64,000 nucleotides of DNA from Neobacillus paridis (GCF_016765675.1 NZ_JAESWB010000340.1:1-64000), one strand, 5' to 3'; shown: positions 8,892 to 18,014, counted from the first letter of the stretch. The notes: generated by a model not told the origin, from the sequence alone. Made by a program: numbers and translations.

Positions 8892-9275
8892 TTATGCTTT
8901 AAAATAATCTTTTTCTAATAAATGCAGATTTTTTAGACTCATTTCTGCCCACTTTGTCGAATTTGCCTCAAGCTCCTGCTTCATTTTTTCTACTGCTTCC
9001 TTTAGGGAATCCCAATAATTTGGAACTTCCTCGGTAAATGGCTTGACCATTTGTTTTGGAATATTGGCCTGCTCTCTATAGGCAAGTGCTCGGCGTTCAT
9101 GAAAAATCATCACATCTGCGTCTTTTGGATTGTGCAGATCCCCTTGCATAGGATGCTTCAACACCCCAAGTATTCTAACTAAATAATGCTGCGGACGGAT
9201 ATCCGTTATTTCCCCAATATATTTTCCTGTCTTATAAATCCCTGTTACGATAGTCCCGATTTGCAATTCAGGCAT
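8892..9275 (-). CDS. kapB: KapB, kinase-associated protein B
   Basis: A 127-residue protein matching B. subtilis KapB, which is required for KinB signalling into the sporulation phosphorelay. Recognisable stretches are TGIYKTGKYIGEI (about 10-22), GVLKHPMQGDLHN and FHERRALAYREQANIP. Although the family is often called a lipoprotein, I see no signal peptide or lipobox in this copy. ATG 9275 has AGGAGTG upstream. The kinB gene that accompanies kapB in B. subtilis is absent: the gene to its right is ppiB, in divergent orientation. Confidence 0.92.
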   Translation of the reverse strand: MPELQIGTIVTGIYKTGKYIGEITDIRPQHYLVRILGVLKHPMQGDLHNPKDADVMIFHERRALAYREQANIPKQMVKPFTEEVPNYWDSLKEAVEKMKQELEANSTKWAEMSLKNLHLLEKDYFKA

Positions 9276-9376
9276 ATGAACACTCCTAAAACGTATTTTG
9301 ATACTTCTATTTTAGTATGAATTCGCGGAAAATGAAAAACAAAGTGTAATAAAGTGAAATTTGGAGGAAAGATAAG

Positions 9377-9488
9377 ATGAAGAATTTCTTACCTCTGCTT
9401 ATTCAAAAAAAGGTTGTTCCTGGGTTGGCACCAGTGTCTCAGGCATGTCAGTAGCGCCAAAACAGAACAGAAGGAAGGAGATCAAAAA
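9377..9488 (+). pseudogene. Decayed 5' end of ppiB (former lipoprotein signal)
   Basis: GGAGGAAAG precedes ATG 9377, which opens [12 protein letters not shown] and stops at TAG after 25 codons. Reading the next frame across an A7 run (9405-9411) gives KKGCS then SGMS, resembling a lipobox and following linker; a further frame change leads into [12 protein letters not shown], which is in frame with the cyclophilin domain. The pieces together look like a lipoprotein N-terminus broken by at least two indels. Sequencing error in the homopolymer could explain one of them. Confidence 0.6.
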
Positions 9489-10088
9489 GTGGCAAATTCC
9501 GTTTATCCTCAGCTGACGACAGAAGTGGCTGAGAACGAAAGGCTCGTAGAAATGGAAACATCGATGGGGAATATTAAGATCAAGTTATTCCCGGAGTATA
9601 CGCCAAAGGCAGTGGAAAACTTTGTAAAGCACAGTGAGGAAGGTTATTATGATGGGTTGATTTTTCATCGGGTAATTAAAGATTTCATGATCCAGGGAGG
9701 CGATCCTTACGGTAATGGTACCGGCGGGGATAGTATTTGGGGGAAACCGTTTGAGGATGAGTTTGTTCATAATCTTTACAACCTGCGTGGAGCGCTGTCG
9801 ATGGCAAATGCTGGTGCCAATACAAACGGGAGTCAATTTTTTATCGTGCAAAGCAGAAAACTCGATCCATCGATGAAACAACAGATGGAACAAGCCGGCT
9901 ATCCAAGCGAAATCATTGAAGCATATGATAGAAATGGCGGCACTCCCTGGCTTGACCATCGCCATACGGTATTTGGACAAGTAATCTCAGGAATGGATGT
10001 GGTAGATCAAATTGCCGCTGTACCTGTTGATGCGAAAGACAAACCGAAACAAGATGTGGTGATCCAGACGATAAAACTATTAAAATAA
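9489..10088 (+). CDS. ppiB: Peptidyl-prolyl cis-trans isomerase (cyclophilin)
   Basis: The intact part is a 199-residue cyclophilin that would catalyse proline isomerisation during folding. Domain motifs are present: [15 protein letters not shown] and NTNGSQFFI, which line the active site. Related Bacillus proteins with the same YPQLTTEV entry are lipoproteins that act outside the membrane. Here the signal region is out of frame (see 9377-9488), so the likely start is GTG 9489, preceded by AAGGAGAT at 9475-9482; the product would then be cytosolic. A TTG at 9414 opens the same frame but has no ribosome binding site. Confidence 0.85.
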   Translation: MANSVYPQLTTEVAENERLVEMETSMGNIKIKLFPEYTPKAVENFVKHSEEGYYDGLIFHRVIKDFMIQGGDPYGNGTGGDSIWGKPFEDEFVHNLYNLRGALSMANAGANTNGSQFFIVQSRKLDPSMKQQMEQAGYPSEIIEAYDRNGGTPWLDHRHTVFGQVISGMDVVDQIAAVPVDAKDKPKQDVVIQTIKLLK

Positions 10089-10165
10089 GCCGGTTTCTTG
10101 GTATGAAGCATTTTTTACTGCTATAATTATGGTTAATAAGCTCCTTTAAGAAGGGAAGTAAAAAG

Positions 10166-10375
10166 ATGTTTCATCCACTTGTATTGTCTTTGTTTTTATA
10201 TTTTCCTGAAGATAAATCAGAATATATTCCGGCAGCCATCAGCTTTATGATTTTTTTAATCGGGGCATTTTTCACAATGCGCCTGATTATCAAGGTTTCT
10301 AAAAGGGAAGCAGATAGAGCTAAGGAATTAGAAGATAAAATCCTAAAAAAGCAAACTCCCAATCAGGACAGCTAA
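10166..10375 (+). CDS. Small single-span membrane protein
   Basis: A 69-residue protein with a hydrophobic segment at about residues 22-43 and a charged, probably coiled-coil tail (KREADRAKELEDKILKK). GAAGGGA precedes ATG 10166 and a terminator overlaps the stop. I do not recognise the family. A short N-terminal hydrophobic stretch (residues 1-13) may be a second membrane contact. Confidence 0.65.
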   Translation: MFHPLVLSLFLYFPEDKSEYIPAAISFMIFLIGAFFTMRLIIKVSKREADRAKELEDKILKKQTPNQDS

Positions 10376-10398
10376 TGACGGGCTGTTCCTTTTTTTTA
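10365..10398 (+). terminator. Intrinsic terminator overlapping the stop codon
   Basis: GGACAGC / GCTGTTCC stem around the stop codon, followed by seven T residues. Confidence 0.75.
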
Positions 10399-10491
10399 CC
10401 TTCCAGATTAAATCAGGACTGATTACCATCGTATAACGACTGAGGAAAATCCCCATACTAAGGGCAAATTGTCGATCTTGGAGGTATTACA

Positions 10492-11004
10492 TTGAGGAAG
10501 ATTTGGATGATTGTTCCGCTGCTCCTGCTGACTGGGTGTACGGAAAAACAAATAACAAAGACAAATGTAAAAATGTATAATGCAGACGGGGATTCACTTG
10601 GGACGATTAAGCTGGATGAACAATCAAGCGGTGTAAAACTTACGGTGAATTTAAAAGGGCTGCCACCAGGTGAGCATGCGATTCATATTCATAATAAGGG
10701 AAAATGTAAACCGCCCGATTTTAAATCGGCCGGCGACCATTTTAATCCCGAGAGTAAAGACCATGGACTTCTCTATCCAAAAGGGGCACACGCCGGGGAC
10801 CTCCCTAACCTGGTTGTGGAAGATGACGGCTCCGTTAAAACGGATTTAATGGCACCCAATGTTACCCTAAAGGATGGGAAGAAATCATTGTTTACCAAAG
10901 ACGGTACCTCCATCGTCATTCACGATGGAAAGGACGATGGAATGACACAGCCGGCAGGCAACTCGGGCAAGCGGATTGCCTGCGGCGAGATTTCGAATGA
11001 TTAG
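10492..11004 (+). CDS. sodC: Cu,Zn superoxide dismutase, lipoprotein
   Basis: A 170-residue secreted lipoprotein of the SodC family, which dismutates superoxide outside the membrane. The lipobox LLTGC gives lipidation at C16. By alignment to SOD1, all metal ligands are present: H65, H67 and H144 for copper, H83 bridging, H91, H100 and D103 for zinc. The active-site arginine (R161 in GKRIACG) and the C72-C164 disulfide pair are also there. B. subtilis YojM, the usual comparison, is described as lacking copper ligands, so this copy looks catalytically complete. TTG 10492 follows GGAGGT at 10480-10485. Confidence 0.93.
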   Translation: MRKIWMIVPLLLLTGCTEKQITKTNVKMYNADGDSLGTIKLDEQSSGVKLTVNLKGLPPGEHAIHIHNKGKCKPPDFKSAGDHFNPESKDHGLLYPKGAHAGDLPNLVVEDDGSVKTDLMAPNVTLKDGKKSLFTKDGTSIVIHDGKDDGMTQPAGNSGKRIACGEISND

Positions 11005-11085
11005 CAGTAAACCGGTTCTCTAGAGGTCATGATAAAAATAGCACTTCAATCAGGTATATGGTGAAGTACACCAGTTTCATAAAAA

Positions 11086-11121
11086 ATAGGGCGCCTTTCC
11101 ATAGGGACCGCCCTTTTTTCT
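11086..11121 (+). terminator. Probable terminator of sodC
   Basis: GGGCG...CGCCC stem with an inner CCTTTCC/GGGA pairing and a T6 run. It lies about 90 bp after the sodC stop. Confidence 0.65.
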
Positions 11122-11196
11122 TTTTATAGGTAAAAATCTAAGCTTATCCCAAATTTTGTACATACACTACCATGAGATTGTATAGGAGGGATTTAG

Positions 11197-11415
11197 ATGG
11201 AAAAGAGGCAATTCGGCATGTATCCAGGTCAGTATTTCCCGCATATGGGTTATCCACAAATGGGGGGTTTTCAAGGCTATCCGCAAATGGGCTACCCGCA
11301 AATGGGCTACCCGCAAATGGGCGGCTATCATGGCTATCCGCAATTTGGAGGTTACCACGGCTATCCGCAAATGTCGGCTCCATACTATGGCATGCGTAAA
11401 ACAGACAAAAAATAA
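11197..11415 (+). CDS. Short Gly-Tyr-Pro-Gln-Met repeat protein
   Basis: A 72-residue low-complexity protein whose residues about 18-60 are tandem GYPQM(G) units mixed with GGYHGYPQF. The start ATG 11197 has TAGGAGGG upstream and a terminator follows. Composition (Gly, Tyr, Pro, Gln, Met, His) recalls spore coat or surface proteins of Bacillus; that is inference. Open frames on the opposite strand here are a by-product of the repeats. Confidence 0.75.
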   Translation: MEKRQFGMYPGQYFPHMGYPQMGGFQGYPQMGYPQMGYPQMGGYHGYPQFGGYHGYPQMSAPYYGMRKTDKK

Positions 11416-11444
11416 AGGAACGAATTTATTTGGTTCTTTGGAAG

Positions 11445-11478
11445 AAAACCTGTTGCTGTTAAAGGACAGGTTTTTTTA
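11445..11478 (+). terminator. Intrinsic terminator
   Basis: AAACCTG / CAGGTTT stem followed by seven T residues. Confidence 0.75.
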
Positions 11479-11617
11479 GCTTTTTAGAGGTATAATTCAA
11501 TTACACCTTTTTTTGCCTGTAATAGATTCATTGATCAGCAGTTTGCTTTCAACTTGATTTATTTTTCATTTTTATTAACAATTAGGATAGAAGTTTACCT
11601 AATGGGAGTGCGAAACG

Positions 11618-12829
11618 ATGACCAACAAATTATTTTATACCGACCCATATTTACAATCATTTTCAGCCGTAGTTTTAAAGCAGAACCAGGATGAGAATGG
11701 CAGCTGGTACGTGGTGTTAAATCAGACAGCTTTTTATCCGACCGGCGGTGGGCAGCCATATGATACCGGAATGATTGGTGACAGCAAAGTAATCAATGTA
11801 GAAGAGATAGACGGGGAAATCCGCCATTATCTTGAAGCCCCTTTGTCGGAAATCGGAGCGGAGAAAAACTGTCAGATCAACTGGGAAAGACGATTTGATC
11901 ACATGCAGCAGCATTGTGGCCAGCATATTTTATCAGCCGCATTTGAACAATTATTCGATTACGATACAGTCGGTTTTCATTTAGGGAATGATATTGTCAC
12001 GATTGACTTGGAGACTGAACAATTAACGGAAGAGGAAGCAGCCCGAGCGGAGGAACTGGCCAATCAAATCATTATCCAAAACAGGCCGATTGAGATAAAA
12101 TGGGTCACTGAGGATGAGTTGTCTCAATATTCGCTGCGGAAAGCGCCAAAAGTAAAAGAAAATATCCGGCTCGTCATGATCAAGGACTTTGATTACAACG
12201 GCTGCGGCGGAACCCATCCGCATGGAACCGGTGAGGTCAGTGCCCTTAAAATCTTGACTTGGGAAAGACAAAGAAAGAACATCCGCCTGCAATTTGTCTG
12301 TGGAAAACGCGTCATCAACCAATTGGGACAAAAGCAAAAGATACTGCAGGACTTAACCAAGCTGCTTAATTCCCCGGAGAGCGAAATGGTCCAAGCTGTC
12401 ACCAGGATTTTGGAAAATGGAAAATCGCTTGATAAATCATTGGAGCAGGCACGCGAGCAATTGCTGCAATATGAGGCCCAAGAATGGCGGCGAACAAACT
12501 ATGACGAGAATCATGTGATTAGCCGCGTGTTTCAAAATCGCTCGATTCAAGAGCTGCAAAAGCTGGCCAGAATGATCACGATGGAAGATGACGCAGCCTT
12601 GGTTCTAGCTGTTTCCGAAAATGAAAACCGCCTTCAGCTTGTATGTGCCAGGGGGAATAGCAGATCAGAAAATATGAAAAACTTGATCGTTAATGCTTTA
12701 TCATTGATAAACGGCAAGGGCGGGGGCAATCCTTCATTTGCCCAAGGCGGCGGGGACTTATCTATGTCCGGCGAACAAATTCTTGAGCATCTGTTCACGC
12801 TGCTAAAACAGGAAAATGTGCAAGCATAG
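11618..12829 (+). CDS. AlaX-like alanyl-tRNA editing hydrolase with DHHA1 domain
   Basis: A 403-residue free-standing trans-editing protein that would deacylate mischarged tRNA(Ala), typically Ser-tRNA(Ala). The N-terminal AlaRS-like barrel holds FYPTGGGQP (about 36-44); the editing domain has HxxxH in QHCGQHILS (about 97-105) and CGGTHPHGTGEV (about 195-206), the four zinc ligands. The C-terminal DHHA1 domain shows NGKGGGNPSFAQGGG. The length corresponds to the long AlaX class. ATG 11618 follows ATGGGAGTG. It stands alone before gndA. Confidence 0.9.
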   Translation: MTNKLFYTDPYLQSFSAVVLKQNQDENGSWYVVLNQTAFYPTGGGQPYDTGMIGDSKVINVEEIDGEIRHYLEAPLSEIGAEKNCQINWERRFDHMQQHCGQHILSAAFEQLFDYDTVGFHLGNDIVTIDLETEQLTEEEAARAEELANQIIIQNRPIEIKWVTEDELSQYSLRKAPKVKENIRLVMIKDFDYNGCGGTHPHGTGEVSALKILTWERQRKNIRLQFVCGKRVINQLGQKQKILQDLTKLLNSPESEMVQAVTRILENGKSLDKSLEQAREQLLQYEAQEWRRTNYDENHVISRVFQNRSIQELQKLARMITMEDDAALVLAVSENENRLQLVCARGNSRSENMKNLIVNALSLINGKGGGNPSFAQGGGDLSMSGEQILEHLFTLLKQENVQA

Positions 12830-12868
12830 CCGTAGAAAAAAATAATACACCATGAGAGGATGGTTTAG

Positions 12869-14281
12869 GTGCAAAAACAACAAATTGGTGTGGTTGGTGT
12901 CGGTGTAATGGGGAGAAGCCTGGCACTTAATTTTGAAAGCAAAGGCTTTTCTGTAGCTATATATGACCTTTCAGAAGAAAAGGTAAATGAACTATTAGCA
13001 AATCATCATGGAAAAAATATTGTTGGAACGGCGAACATTCAAGCTTTCATACAATCGCTTGAACGTCCGCGGAAAATTCTTTTAATGGTCACTGCCGGAG
13101 TGATTACCGACCGAGCGATTGAATCGTTGCTGCCTTATTTAGATAAGGGCGATATTTTGATTGATGGAGGTAATACTTTTTTTCAAGATACGATCCGCCG
13201 GAATAAAAAACTTGCTGAAAAAGGGATCCTGTTGATCGGCGCTGGAGTGTCCGGCGGTGAACAAGGGGCGCTTAAAGGGCCGGCGATTATGCCAAGTGGC
13301 CAAAAGGAAGCATACGAGGCAGTTGAACCGTTATTAACGGCTATATCTGCAAAGGTGAATGGCGAACCGTGTTGTACATATATTGGTCCCGATGGTGCCG
13401 GGCATTATGTGAAAATGGTTCATAATGGCATCGAATATGGCGATATTCAGCTGATTTGTGAATCATATCATGTAATGAGGTCTCTGCTGGGATTATCGGC
13501 TAACGAACTTCATGAGGTATTTAAGGAATGGAATCAAGGAGAACTTGATAGCTATTTAATTGAAATCACGGCTGATATTTTTACAAAAATCGATGAGGTG
13601 ACTGGCAAACCACTAGTCGATGTCATCCTCGACCGTGCCGGACAAAAGGGAACAGGTAAATGGACAAGTCAAAATGCGCTTGATCTGGGTGTTCCATTAA
13701 CAATGATTACCGAATCCGTTTTCTCCCGCTTTCTGTCGGCCATGAAAGATGAACGTGTGAAGGCAAGTAAATGGTTAAAAGGACCATCGCAGAATAAAGT
13801 TGTTGGCAATAAAAAAGAAATTATTGAGCAAATCCGTAAAACACTATATTTTAGTAAAATTATTTCTTATGCTCAAGGTTTTTCCCAATACCAAATTGCC
13901 TCCAAGGAATATAATTGGAATTTGCAGCTTCGTGAAATTGCCAAGATCTTCCGCGGAGGCTGTATCATTCGAGCGGCATTTTTGCAAAATATCATGGATG
14001 CGTATGAACGAAATCCTCAGTTAGAGAATCTGCTGCTTGATTCTTATTTCCAATCAGTAACGGCAGATTATCAGGAGGCAGCTCGTGAAGTCGTTTCGGC
14101 GGCAATAAAAGCCGGCATTCCCGTTCCCAGCCTTTCGAGTGCTCTTGCCTATTATGACAGCTATCGCAGTGCGGTGCTTCCGGCAAATCTGCTGCAAGCA
14201 CAAAGGGATTACTTTGGTGCTCACACCTACGAGCGAATTGACAAGCAAGGAAGCTTCCATACGGAATGGTTAGAAAAATAA
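12869..14281 (+). CDS. gndA: 6-phosphogluconate dehydrogenase, decarboxylating
   Basis: A 470-residue oxidative pentose phosphate enzyme converting 6-phosphogluconate and NADP+ to ribulose 5-phosphate, CO2 and NADPH. It has the Rossmann motif GVVGVGVMG (about 6-14), the catalytic Lys/Asn region [12 protein letters not shown] (about 183-194) and [12 protein letters not shown] (about 250-261). The full length and the [13 protein letters not shown] segment agree with the bacterial family. The GTG at 12869 has GAGAGGAT upstream. B. subtilis has two such enzymes (GndA and GntZ); with no gluconate genes nearby, the housekeeping GndA is more likely. Confidence 0.94.
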   Translation: MQKQQIGVVGVGVMGRSLALNFESKGFSVAIYDLSEEKVNELLANHHGKNIVGTANIQAFIQSLERPRKILLMVTAGVITDRAIESLLPYLDKGDILIDGGNTFFQDTIRRNKKLAEKGILLIGAGVSGGEQGALKGPAIMPSGQKEAYEAVEPLLTAISAKVNGEPCCTYIGPDGAGHYVKMVHNGIEYGDIQLICESYHVMRSLLGLSANELHEVFKEWNQGELDSYLIEITADIFTKIDEVTGKPLVDVILDRAGQKGTGKWTSQNALDLGVPLTMITESVFSRFLSAMKDERVKASKWLKGPSQNKVVGNKKEIIEQIRKTLYFSKIISYAQGFSQYQIASKEYNWNLQLREIAKIFRGGCIIRAAFLQNIMDAYERNPQLENLLLDSYFQSVTADYQEAAREVVSAAIKAGIPVPSLSSALAYYDSYRSAVLPANLLQAQRDYFGAHTYERIDKQGSFHTEWLEK

Positions 14282-14284
14282 TTA

Positions 14285-14322
14285 TCAAGCCGGACGTCTT
14301 TATTTCGCGTCCGGCTTTTACT
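14285..14322. terminator. Bidirectional terminator between gndA and patB
   Basis: AAGCCGGACG / CGTCCGGCTT stem of 10 bp between convergent genes, with T-rich flank on the plus side. Confidence 0.85.
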
Positions 14323-14340
14323 AAATCTGTGATTTAACCG

Positions 14341-15504
14341 TTATTTCAAAGCGTTTTTCAAACGCTTGAGTCCTTCCATTAAGTAGTCCTTCGGGCAGGC
14401 GATATTCATGCGGACAAAGCCTTCGCCACCAGGTCCGTATTTTGATCCCGGTTCTAAGGCCAGCTTTCCTTTTTGCAGCAATGCTGTTCGCAATTTCTCA
14501 TCCGATAACCCAAGCTTGCGGCAATCAAGCCAGAGCAGGTATGTTCCTTCCGGCTTAACACAACTGATTTCTGGTAAATGTTCCTGCAAAAACCTGAGCG
14601 CATATTGTTTATTTTCTTGTAAGTAATCGATTAATTCCTCAAGCCAGGCTTCACCGTCACGATAAGCCGCTTCCATTGCAGTGATGCCAAAGGTATTCAG
14701 GGAAAAATAACCCTGCCGCTTTAATGTCTCGTCAAACTGTTTTCGCAGCTTGGTATTTTTAATAATCGCCACCGAAGCTTGCAGGCCTGCTAAATTAAAC
14801 GTTTTACTGGGAGCAATACAGGTAATGACATTTTCCGATAGATCATTTGTTAAGGAAGCAATCGGTATATGTTTATACTCTTTATAAACTAAATCGGAGT
14901 GAATTTCATCGGAAAGGATCAGGCAGTTATATTTTAGACATAACTCACCGATTCTTGATAACTCCTCTTTCGTCCAGACTCGGCCCCCGGGATTGTGCGG
15001 ATTGCATAATAAGAAAAGTTTGCAGCCTGATTTTAGTGCATCTTCAAATCTGGTGTAATCTATTTTATAGCCGTCATTCTCAAGAATAAGCGGTGCATTA
15101 ACGACGATCCGGTTATTTTGTTCAATCATATTAAAAAACGGCGTATACACAGGGGACTGCAGTAATACGCGGTCACCCTCCTCTGTGAATGCTTGAACCG
15201 CGGTACTAATGGCCTGTACAACACCGCTGCAGTAAATAAGCCATGAAGGATCAATGGACCAGCCGTGTCTTTTTAGCACCCATGCCTGAATGGCTTGTTT
15301 GGTCGATTCGGGGATAAACGTGTAGCCAAAAACTCCATGATCAGCTCGTTTTTGAATCGCCTCAATCACGGCCTGCGGCGGTTTAAAGTCCATATCAGCC
15401 ACCCACATCGGCCACAAATCAGCTTCGCCAAATACCTCTTTTGTTGCTTCCCATTTGACCGAAGCGGTGTTTAAACGGTCAATTTTTTCATCAAATATCG
15501 TCAT
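14341..15504 (-). CDS. patB: PatB/MalY-family cystathionine beta-lyase (C-S lyase)
   Basis: A 387-residue fold-type I PLP enzyme that cleaves cystathionine and other cysteine S-conjugates to pyruvate, ammonia and a thiol. It shows WVADMDFKPP near the N-terminus, NPHNPGGRVW (about 170-180), SDEIHSDL, and the PLP lysine in APSKTFNLAGL. ATG 15504 is chosen over an upstream in-frame ATG at 15582 because GGAGGTGG is directly upstream and the length then equals that of B. subtilis PatB (387). In B. subtilis patB borders kinB-kapB; here patB and kapB are 5 kb apart. Confidence 0.93.
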   Translation of the reverse strand: MTIFDEKIDRLNTASVKWEATKEVFGEADLWPMWVADMDFKPPQAVIEAIQKRADHGVFGYTFIPESTKQAIQAWVLKRHGWSIDPSWLIYCSGVVQAISTAVQAFTEEGDRVLLQSPVYTPFFNMIEQNNRIVVNAPLILENDGYKIDYTRFEDALKSGCKLFLLCNPHNPGGRVWTKEELSRIGELCLKYNCLILSDEIHSDLVYKEYKHIPIASLTNDLSENVITCIAPSKTFNLAGLQASVAIIKNTKLRKQFDETLKRQGYFSLNTFGITAMEAAYRDGEAWLEELIDYLQENKQYALRFLQEHLPEISCVKPEGTYLLWLDCRKLGLSDEKLRTALLQKGKLALEPGSKYGPGGEGFVRMNIACPKDYLMEGLKRLKNALK

Positions 15505-15593
15505 AACTACGCCACCTCCAATAATTTCAATCCTACCAGTTTCACTTAATATGATAAATGATTCCAAGTAATTGTTAAACACTAACTGTACAT

Positions 15594-15628
15594 AAAAAAA
15601 GTGGACAAACCATGGCGGTTGTCCACTA
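15594..15628 (-). terminator. Terminator of the minus-strand XRE gene
   Basis: GTGGACAA / TTGTCCAC stem; on the minus strand it is followed by seven T residues. It separates the XRE gene from patB. Confidence 0.75.
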
Positions 15629-15733
15629 AAAAGGGGGGAATACTAGAAAGCTTATGTGATTATATTTGCCAAATTTCCCCTATTCTATACGTTGAAGTTT
15701 AAAAAATACTAAGTTTTGTAGCAGCACGAGTTA

Positions 15734-15961
15734 CTATTTTTTTTCATTGCTGGGCTGGGTGGGGATCTTTTCCAAAAGATCTGTAACCGCAATATCCAGA
15801 ACAGTAGACAACTTTAAAATCGTTTGCGTACTCGGTATTTGTTCATCAGATTCATATTTTTCAATTGTATGCGTACCGACTCTAACTTTTTGGGCTAATT
15901 CCTCCAGCGACATTTGCTGCATTTCCCGAGCAGCCTTAATTGTTTCACCAATCGTATTCAT
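15734..15961 (-). CDS. Small XRE-family HTH regulator
   Basis: A 75-residue, single-domain Cro/CI-type DNA-binding protein. The helix-turn-helix covers about residues 5-60 (MSLEELAQKVRVGTHTIEKYE), with a short polar tail and no sensor domain. The start ATG 15961 has AAGGGGTGA just upstream; a GTG three codons earlier overlaps that ribosome binding site. Targets are unknown; the flanking yugI and patB promoters are candidates by position only. Confidence 0.85.
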   Translation of the reverse strand: MNTIGETIKAAREMQQMSLEELAQKVRVGTHTIEKYESDEQIPSTQTILKLSTVLDIAVTDLLEKIPTQPSNEKK

Positions 15962-16112
15962 ACTGTTCACCCCTTATAGAAAATATACTTTCTCAATATA
16001 AGATTAACATGATAATGATTATTTTTTTAGACTTAATTTGAACATTCTGTTACGATTTTCGGATATTTTCACATTGGTTAACGATATTTACCTTGTTTGT
16101 CCCGAATAGGTT

Positions 16113-16142
16113 TTGATTTAAACTGCTTCAATATGTTATAAT
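16113..16142 (+). promoter_or_regulatory. Candidate sigma-A promoter of yugI
   Basis: TTGATT (16113-16118), 18-base spacer and an extended -10, TG-T-TATAAT (16134-16142), 50 bp before the start codon. Confidence 0.6.
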
Positions 16143-16192
16143 TTTATACTGCGTATAAAAGGGTATAAATAAACTTATTTAGGAGTGTTTTC

Positions 16193-16591
16193 ATGACAGA
16201 TAATATTGAAATAGGCAGTATTTTAACAGGTAAAGTAACGGGAATCCAACCATATGGTGCATTTGTTGCTTTAGACGATCATAATCAAGGACTTGTCCAC
16301 ATATCCGAGATCACCCATGGTTACGTGAAAGATATTCACGATCACCTTAAAGTGGGTGACGAGATTAAGGTGAAAGTTTTATCCATTGATGAAGAAGCAG
16401 GAAAAATCGGTCTATCGATCAAGGCCACTGAAGAACCACCCGTAAACCAGTCAGTACGTTCAAGGAAGCCGCGGAGACGCCAGGCGGCAGCCATTATTTC
16501 CGAAGGCGACGGGCAACAGGGTTTCAATACTTTAAAAGAAAAGCTTCAAGAATGGATTGATCAATCCCAACGTGAAGAAATCAAAAAATAA
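16193..16591 (+). CDS. yugI: S1-domain RNA-binding protein YugI (general stress protein 13 type)
   Basis: A 132-residue protein with one S1 domain at about residues 6-78 (GKVTGIQPYGAFVALDDH, LVHISEITHGYVKDI, GLSIKATEE), then a basic linker (RSRKPRRRQ) and a helical tail ending LQEWIDQSQREEIKK. B. subtilis YugI has the same layout and length and is associated with ribosomes. ATG 16193 has TAGGAGTG upstream. It has its own promoter and terminator. Confidence 0.92.
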   Translation: MTDNIEIGSILTGKVTGIQPYGAFVALDDHNQGLVHISEITHGYVKDIHDHLKVGDEIKVKVLSIDEEAGKIGLSIKATEEPPVNQSVRSRKPRRRQAAAIISEGDGQQGFNTLKEKLQEWIDQSQREEIKK

Positions 16592-16597
16592 TGATAT

Positions 16598-16636
16598 AAA
16601 GCCTAAGATGCCCGGTTGCAGACTAGGCTTTTTCTT
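16598..16636 (+). terminator. Intrinsic terminator of yugI
   Basis: AAAGCCTA / TAGGCTTT stem with a 17-base loop and T-rich tail. Confidence 0.7.
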
Positions 16637-16686
16637 ATTTTTTGGCTGAAATTGATATTGCTGACTTATTAAAGTTTTGTGAACTA

Positions 16687-16715
16687 TTCACTCTTTTTTG
16701 TTCCTAGGCTACAAT
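16687..16715 (+). promoter_or_regulatory. Candidate sigma-A promoter of rocD
   Basis: TTCACT (16687-16692), 17-base spacer and TACAAT (16710-16715), 41 bp before the rocD start. No sigma-L -24/-12 element with correct spacing was found. Confidence 0.45.
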
Positions 16716-16756
16716 AGTAGTATGTACATATTTCTATGGGAAGCGAGGGAATGAAA

Positions 16757-17959
16757 ATGACTGAAACGCAAAAATCACAAAACATCATTGAACAAACAGA
16801 GAAATATGGAGCACATAACTATCATCCGCTACCAATCGTTGTTTCACGAGCAGAGGGAGTGTGGGTGGAGGATCCTGAAGGCAATAAATATATGGATATG
16901 CTTAGCGCCTATTCCGCCGTCAACCAAGGTCATCGCCACCCGAAGATCATTCAAGCATTGAAGGATCAGGCTGACAGGGTAACGTTAACATCCAGGGCCT
17001 TCCATAATGATCAGCTTGGACCGTGGTATGAAAAAGTTTGTAAATTAACAAATAAAGATATGGCATTGCCGATGAATACAGGAGCCGAAGCTGTCGAAAC
17101 GGCCTTTAAAGCGGCGCGCCGCTGGGGCTATGAGGTGAAGGGGATCGCCGCTAATCAGGCTGAGATTATTGGCTGCACAGGCAATTTCCATGGCAGAACG
17201 ATGACAGCAGTTTCCTTGTCCTCAGATGAAGAATATAAACGGGGATTCGGCCCGATGCTGCCGGGAATTAAGCTTGTTCCATACGGAGATTTGGCAGCCT
17301 TAAAGCAGGCAATTACGCCAAATACAGCAGCATTCTTAGTGGAACCGATTCAAGGTGAAGCAGGGATTGTAATTCCACCTGAGGGCTATCTTAAGGCAGC
17401 ATTTGAACTTTGTAAGGAAAATCATGTCCTGTTTATTGCCGATGAAATCCAGGCAGGCTTGGGTCGGACAGGTAAAATGTTCGCTTGTGAATGGGAAGGA
17501 ATTGAGCCTGATGTTTATATTCTTGGCAAAGCGCTTGGCGGCGGTGTTATCCCGATCTCTTGTGTCGTTGCCAACAAAGATATTTTAGGAGTCTTTAATC
17601 CTGGCTCACATGGCTCAACATTTGGCGGAAATCCACTGGCATGTGCTGTTTCCATTGCTGCACTTGATGTGATCGTGGATGAAAAACTGGCCGAAAAGTC
17701 ATTGGAGCTTGGGGAATATTTTATTGACAGGCTAAAGCAAATAAACAACCCTGTTATTAAAGAAATACGCGGCCGTGGCTTGTTTATTGGCGTAGAATTA
17801 CATGATAAGGCCCGGAAATATTGTGAGCAATTAAAAGAAGAGGGGCTGCTATGCAAGGAAACACATGAATCTGTTATCCGCTTTGCTCCGCCGCTGGTCA
17901 TTACGAAAGATGAATTGGACTGGGCATTGGAACGAATTATGAAAGTACTTGGGGCATAA
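16757..17959 (+). CDS. rocD: Ornithine aminotransferase
   Basis: A 400-residue class III PLP aminotransferase that converts ornithine and 2-oxoglutarate to glutamate-5-semialdehyde and glutamate in arginine catabolism. It shows [29 protein letters not shown], the PLP-binding [11 protein letters not shown] and the Schiff-base lysine in [12 protein letters not shown] (about residues 256-267). It aligns throughout with B. subtilis RocD. ATG 16757 is chosen since GAGGGA (16745-16750) is 6 bp upstream. No rocA, rocF or rocR is adjacent. Confidence 0.95.
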   Translation: MTETQKSQNIIEQTEKYGAHNYHPLPIVVSRAEGVWVEDPEGNKYMDMLSAYSAVNQGHRHPKIIQALKDQADRVTLTSRAFHNDQLGPWYEKVCKLTNKDMALPMNTGAEAVETAFKAARRWGYEVKGIAANQAEIIGCTGNFHGRTMTAVSLSSDEEYKRGFGPMLPGIKLVPYGDLAALKQAITPNTAAFLVEPIQGEAGIVIPPEGYLKAAFELCKENHVLFIADEIQAGLGRTGKMFACEWEGIEPDVYILGKALGGGVIPISCVVANKDILGVFNPGSHGSTFGGNPLACAVSIAALDVIVDEKLAEKSLELGEYFIDRLKQINNPVIKEIRGRGLFIGVELHDKARKYCEQLKEEGLLCKETHESVIRFAPPLVITKDELDWALERIMKVLGA

Positions 17960-18014
17960 AATGGTAAGGGAAATTACCAAGTATCCTTGAGACTAACAAG
18001 TGAAAAGGGAATAA

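Noticed and set aside
9377..9453. Programmed -1 frameshift at the A7 run in the ppiB leader
   Set aside because: A second frame change without a slippery site would also be needed, and the rebuilt signal peptide is too short and lysine-rich. Decay or sequence error is simpler.
11144..11399. Several overlapping ORFs on both strands of the GYP-repeat gene
   Set aside because: Repetitive codons keep other frames open; only the + frame from 11197 has a proper ribosome binding site and terminator.
16638..16665. Sigma-L (-24/-12) promoter for rocD
   Set aside because: TTGGC and TTGCT are present, but the GG-to-GC distance is about 4 bases too long.
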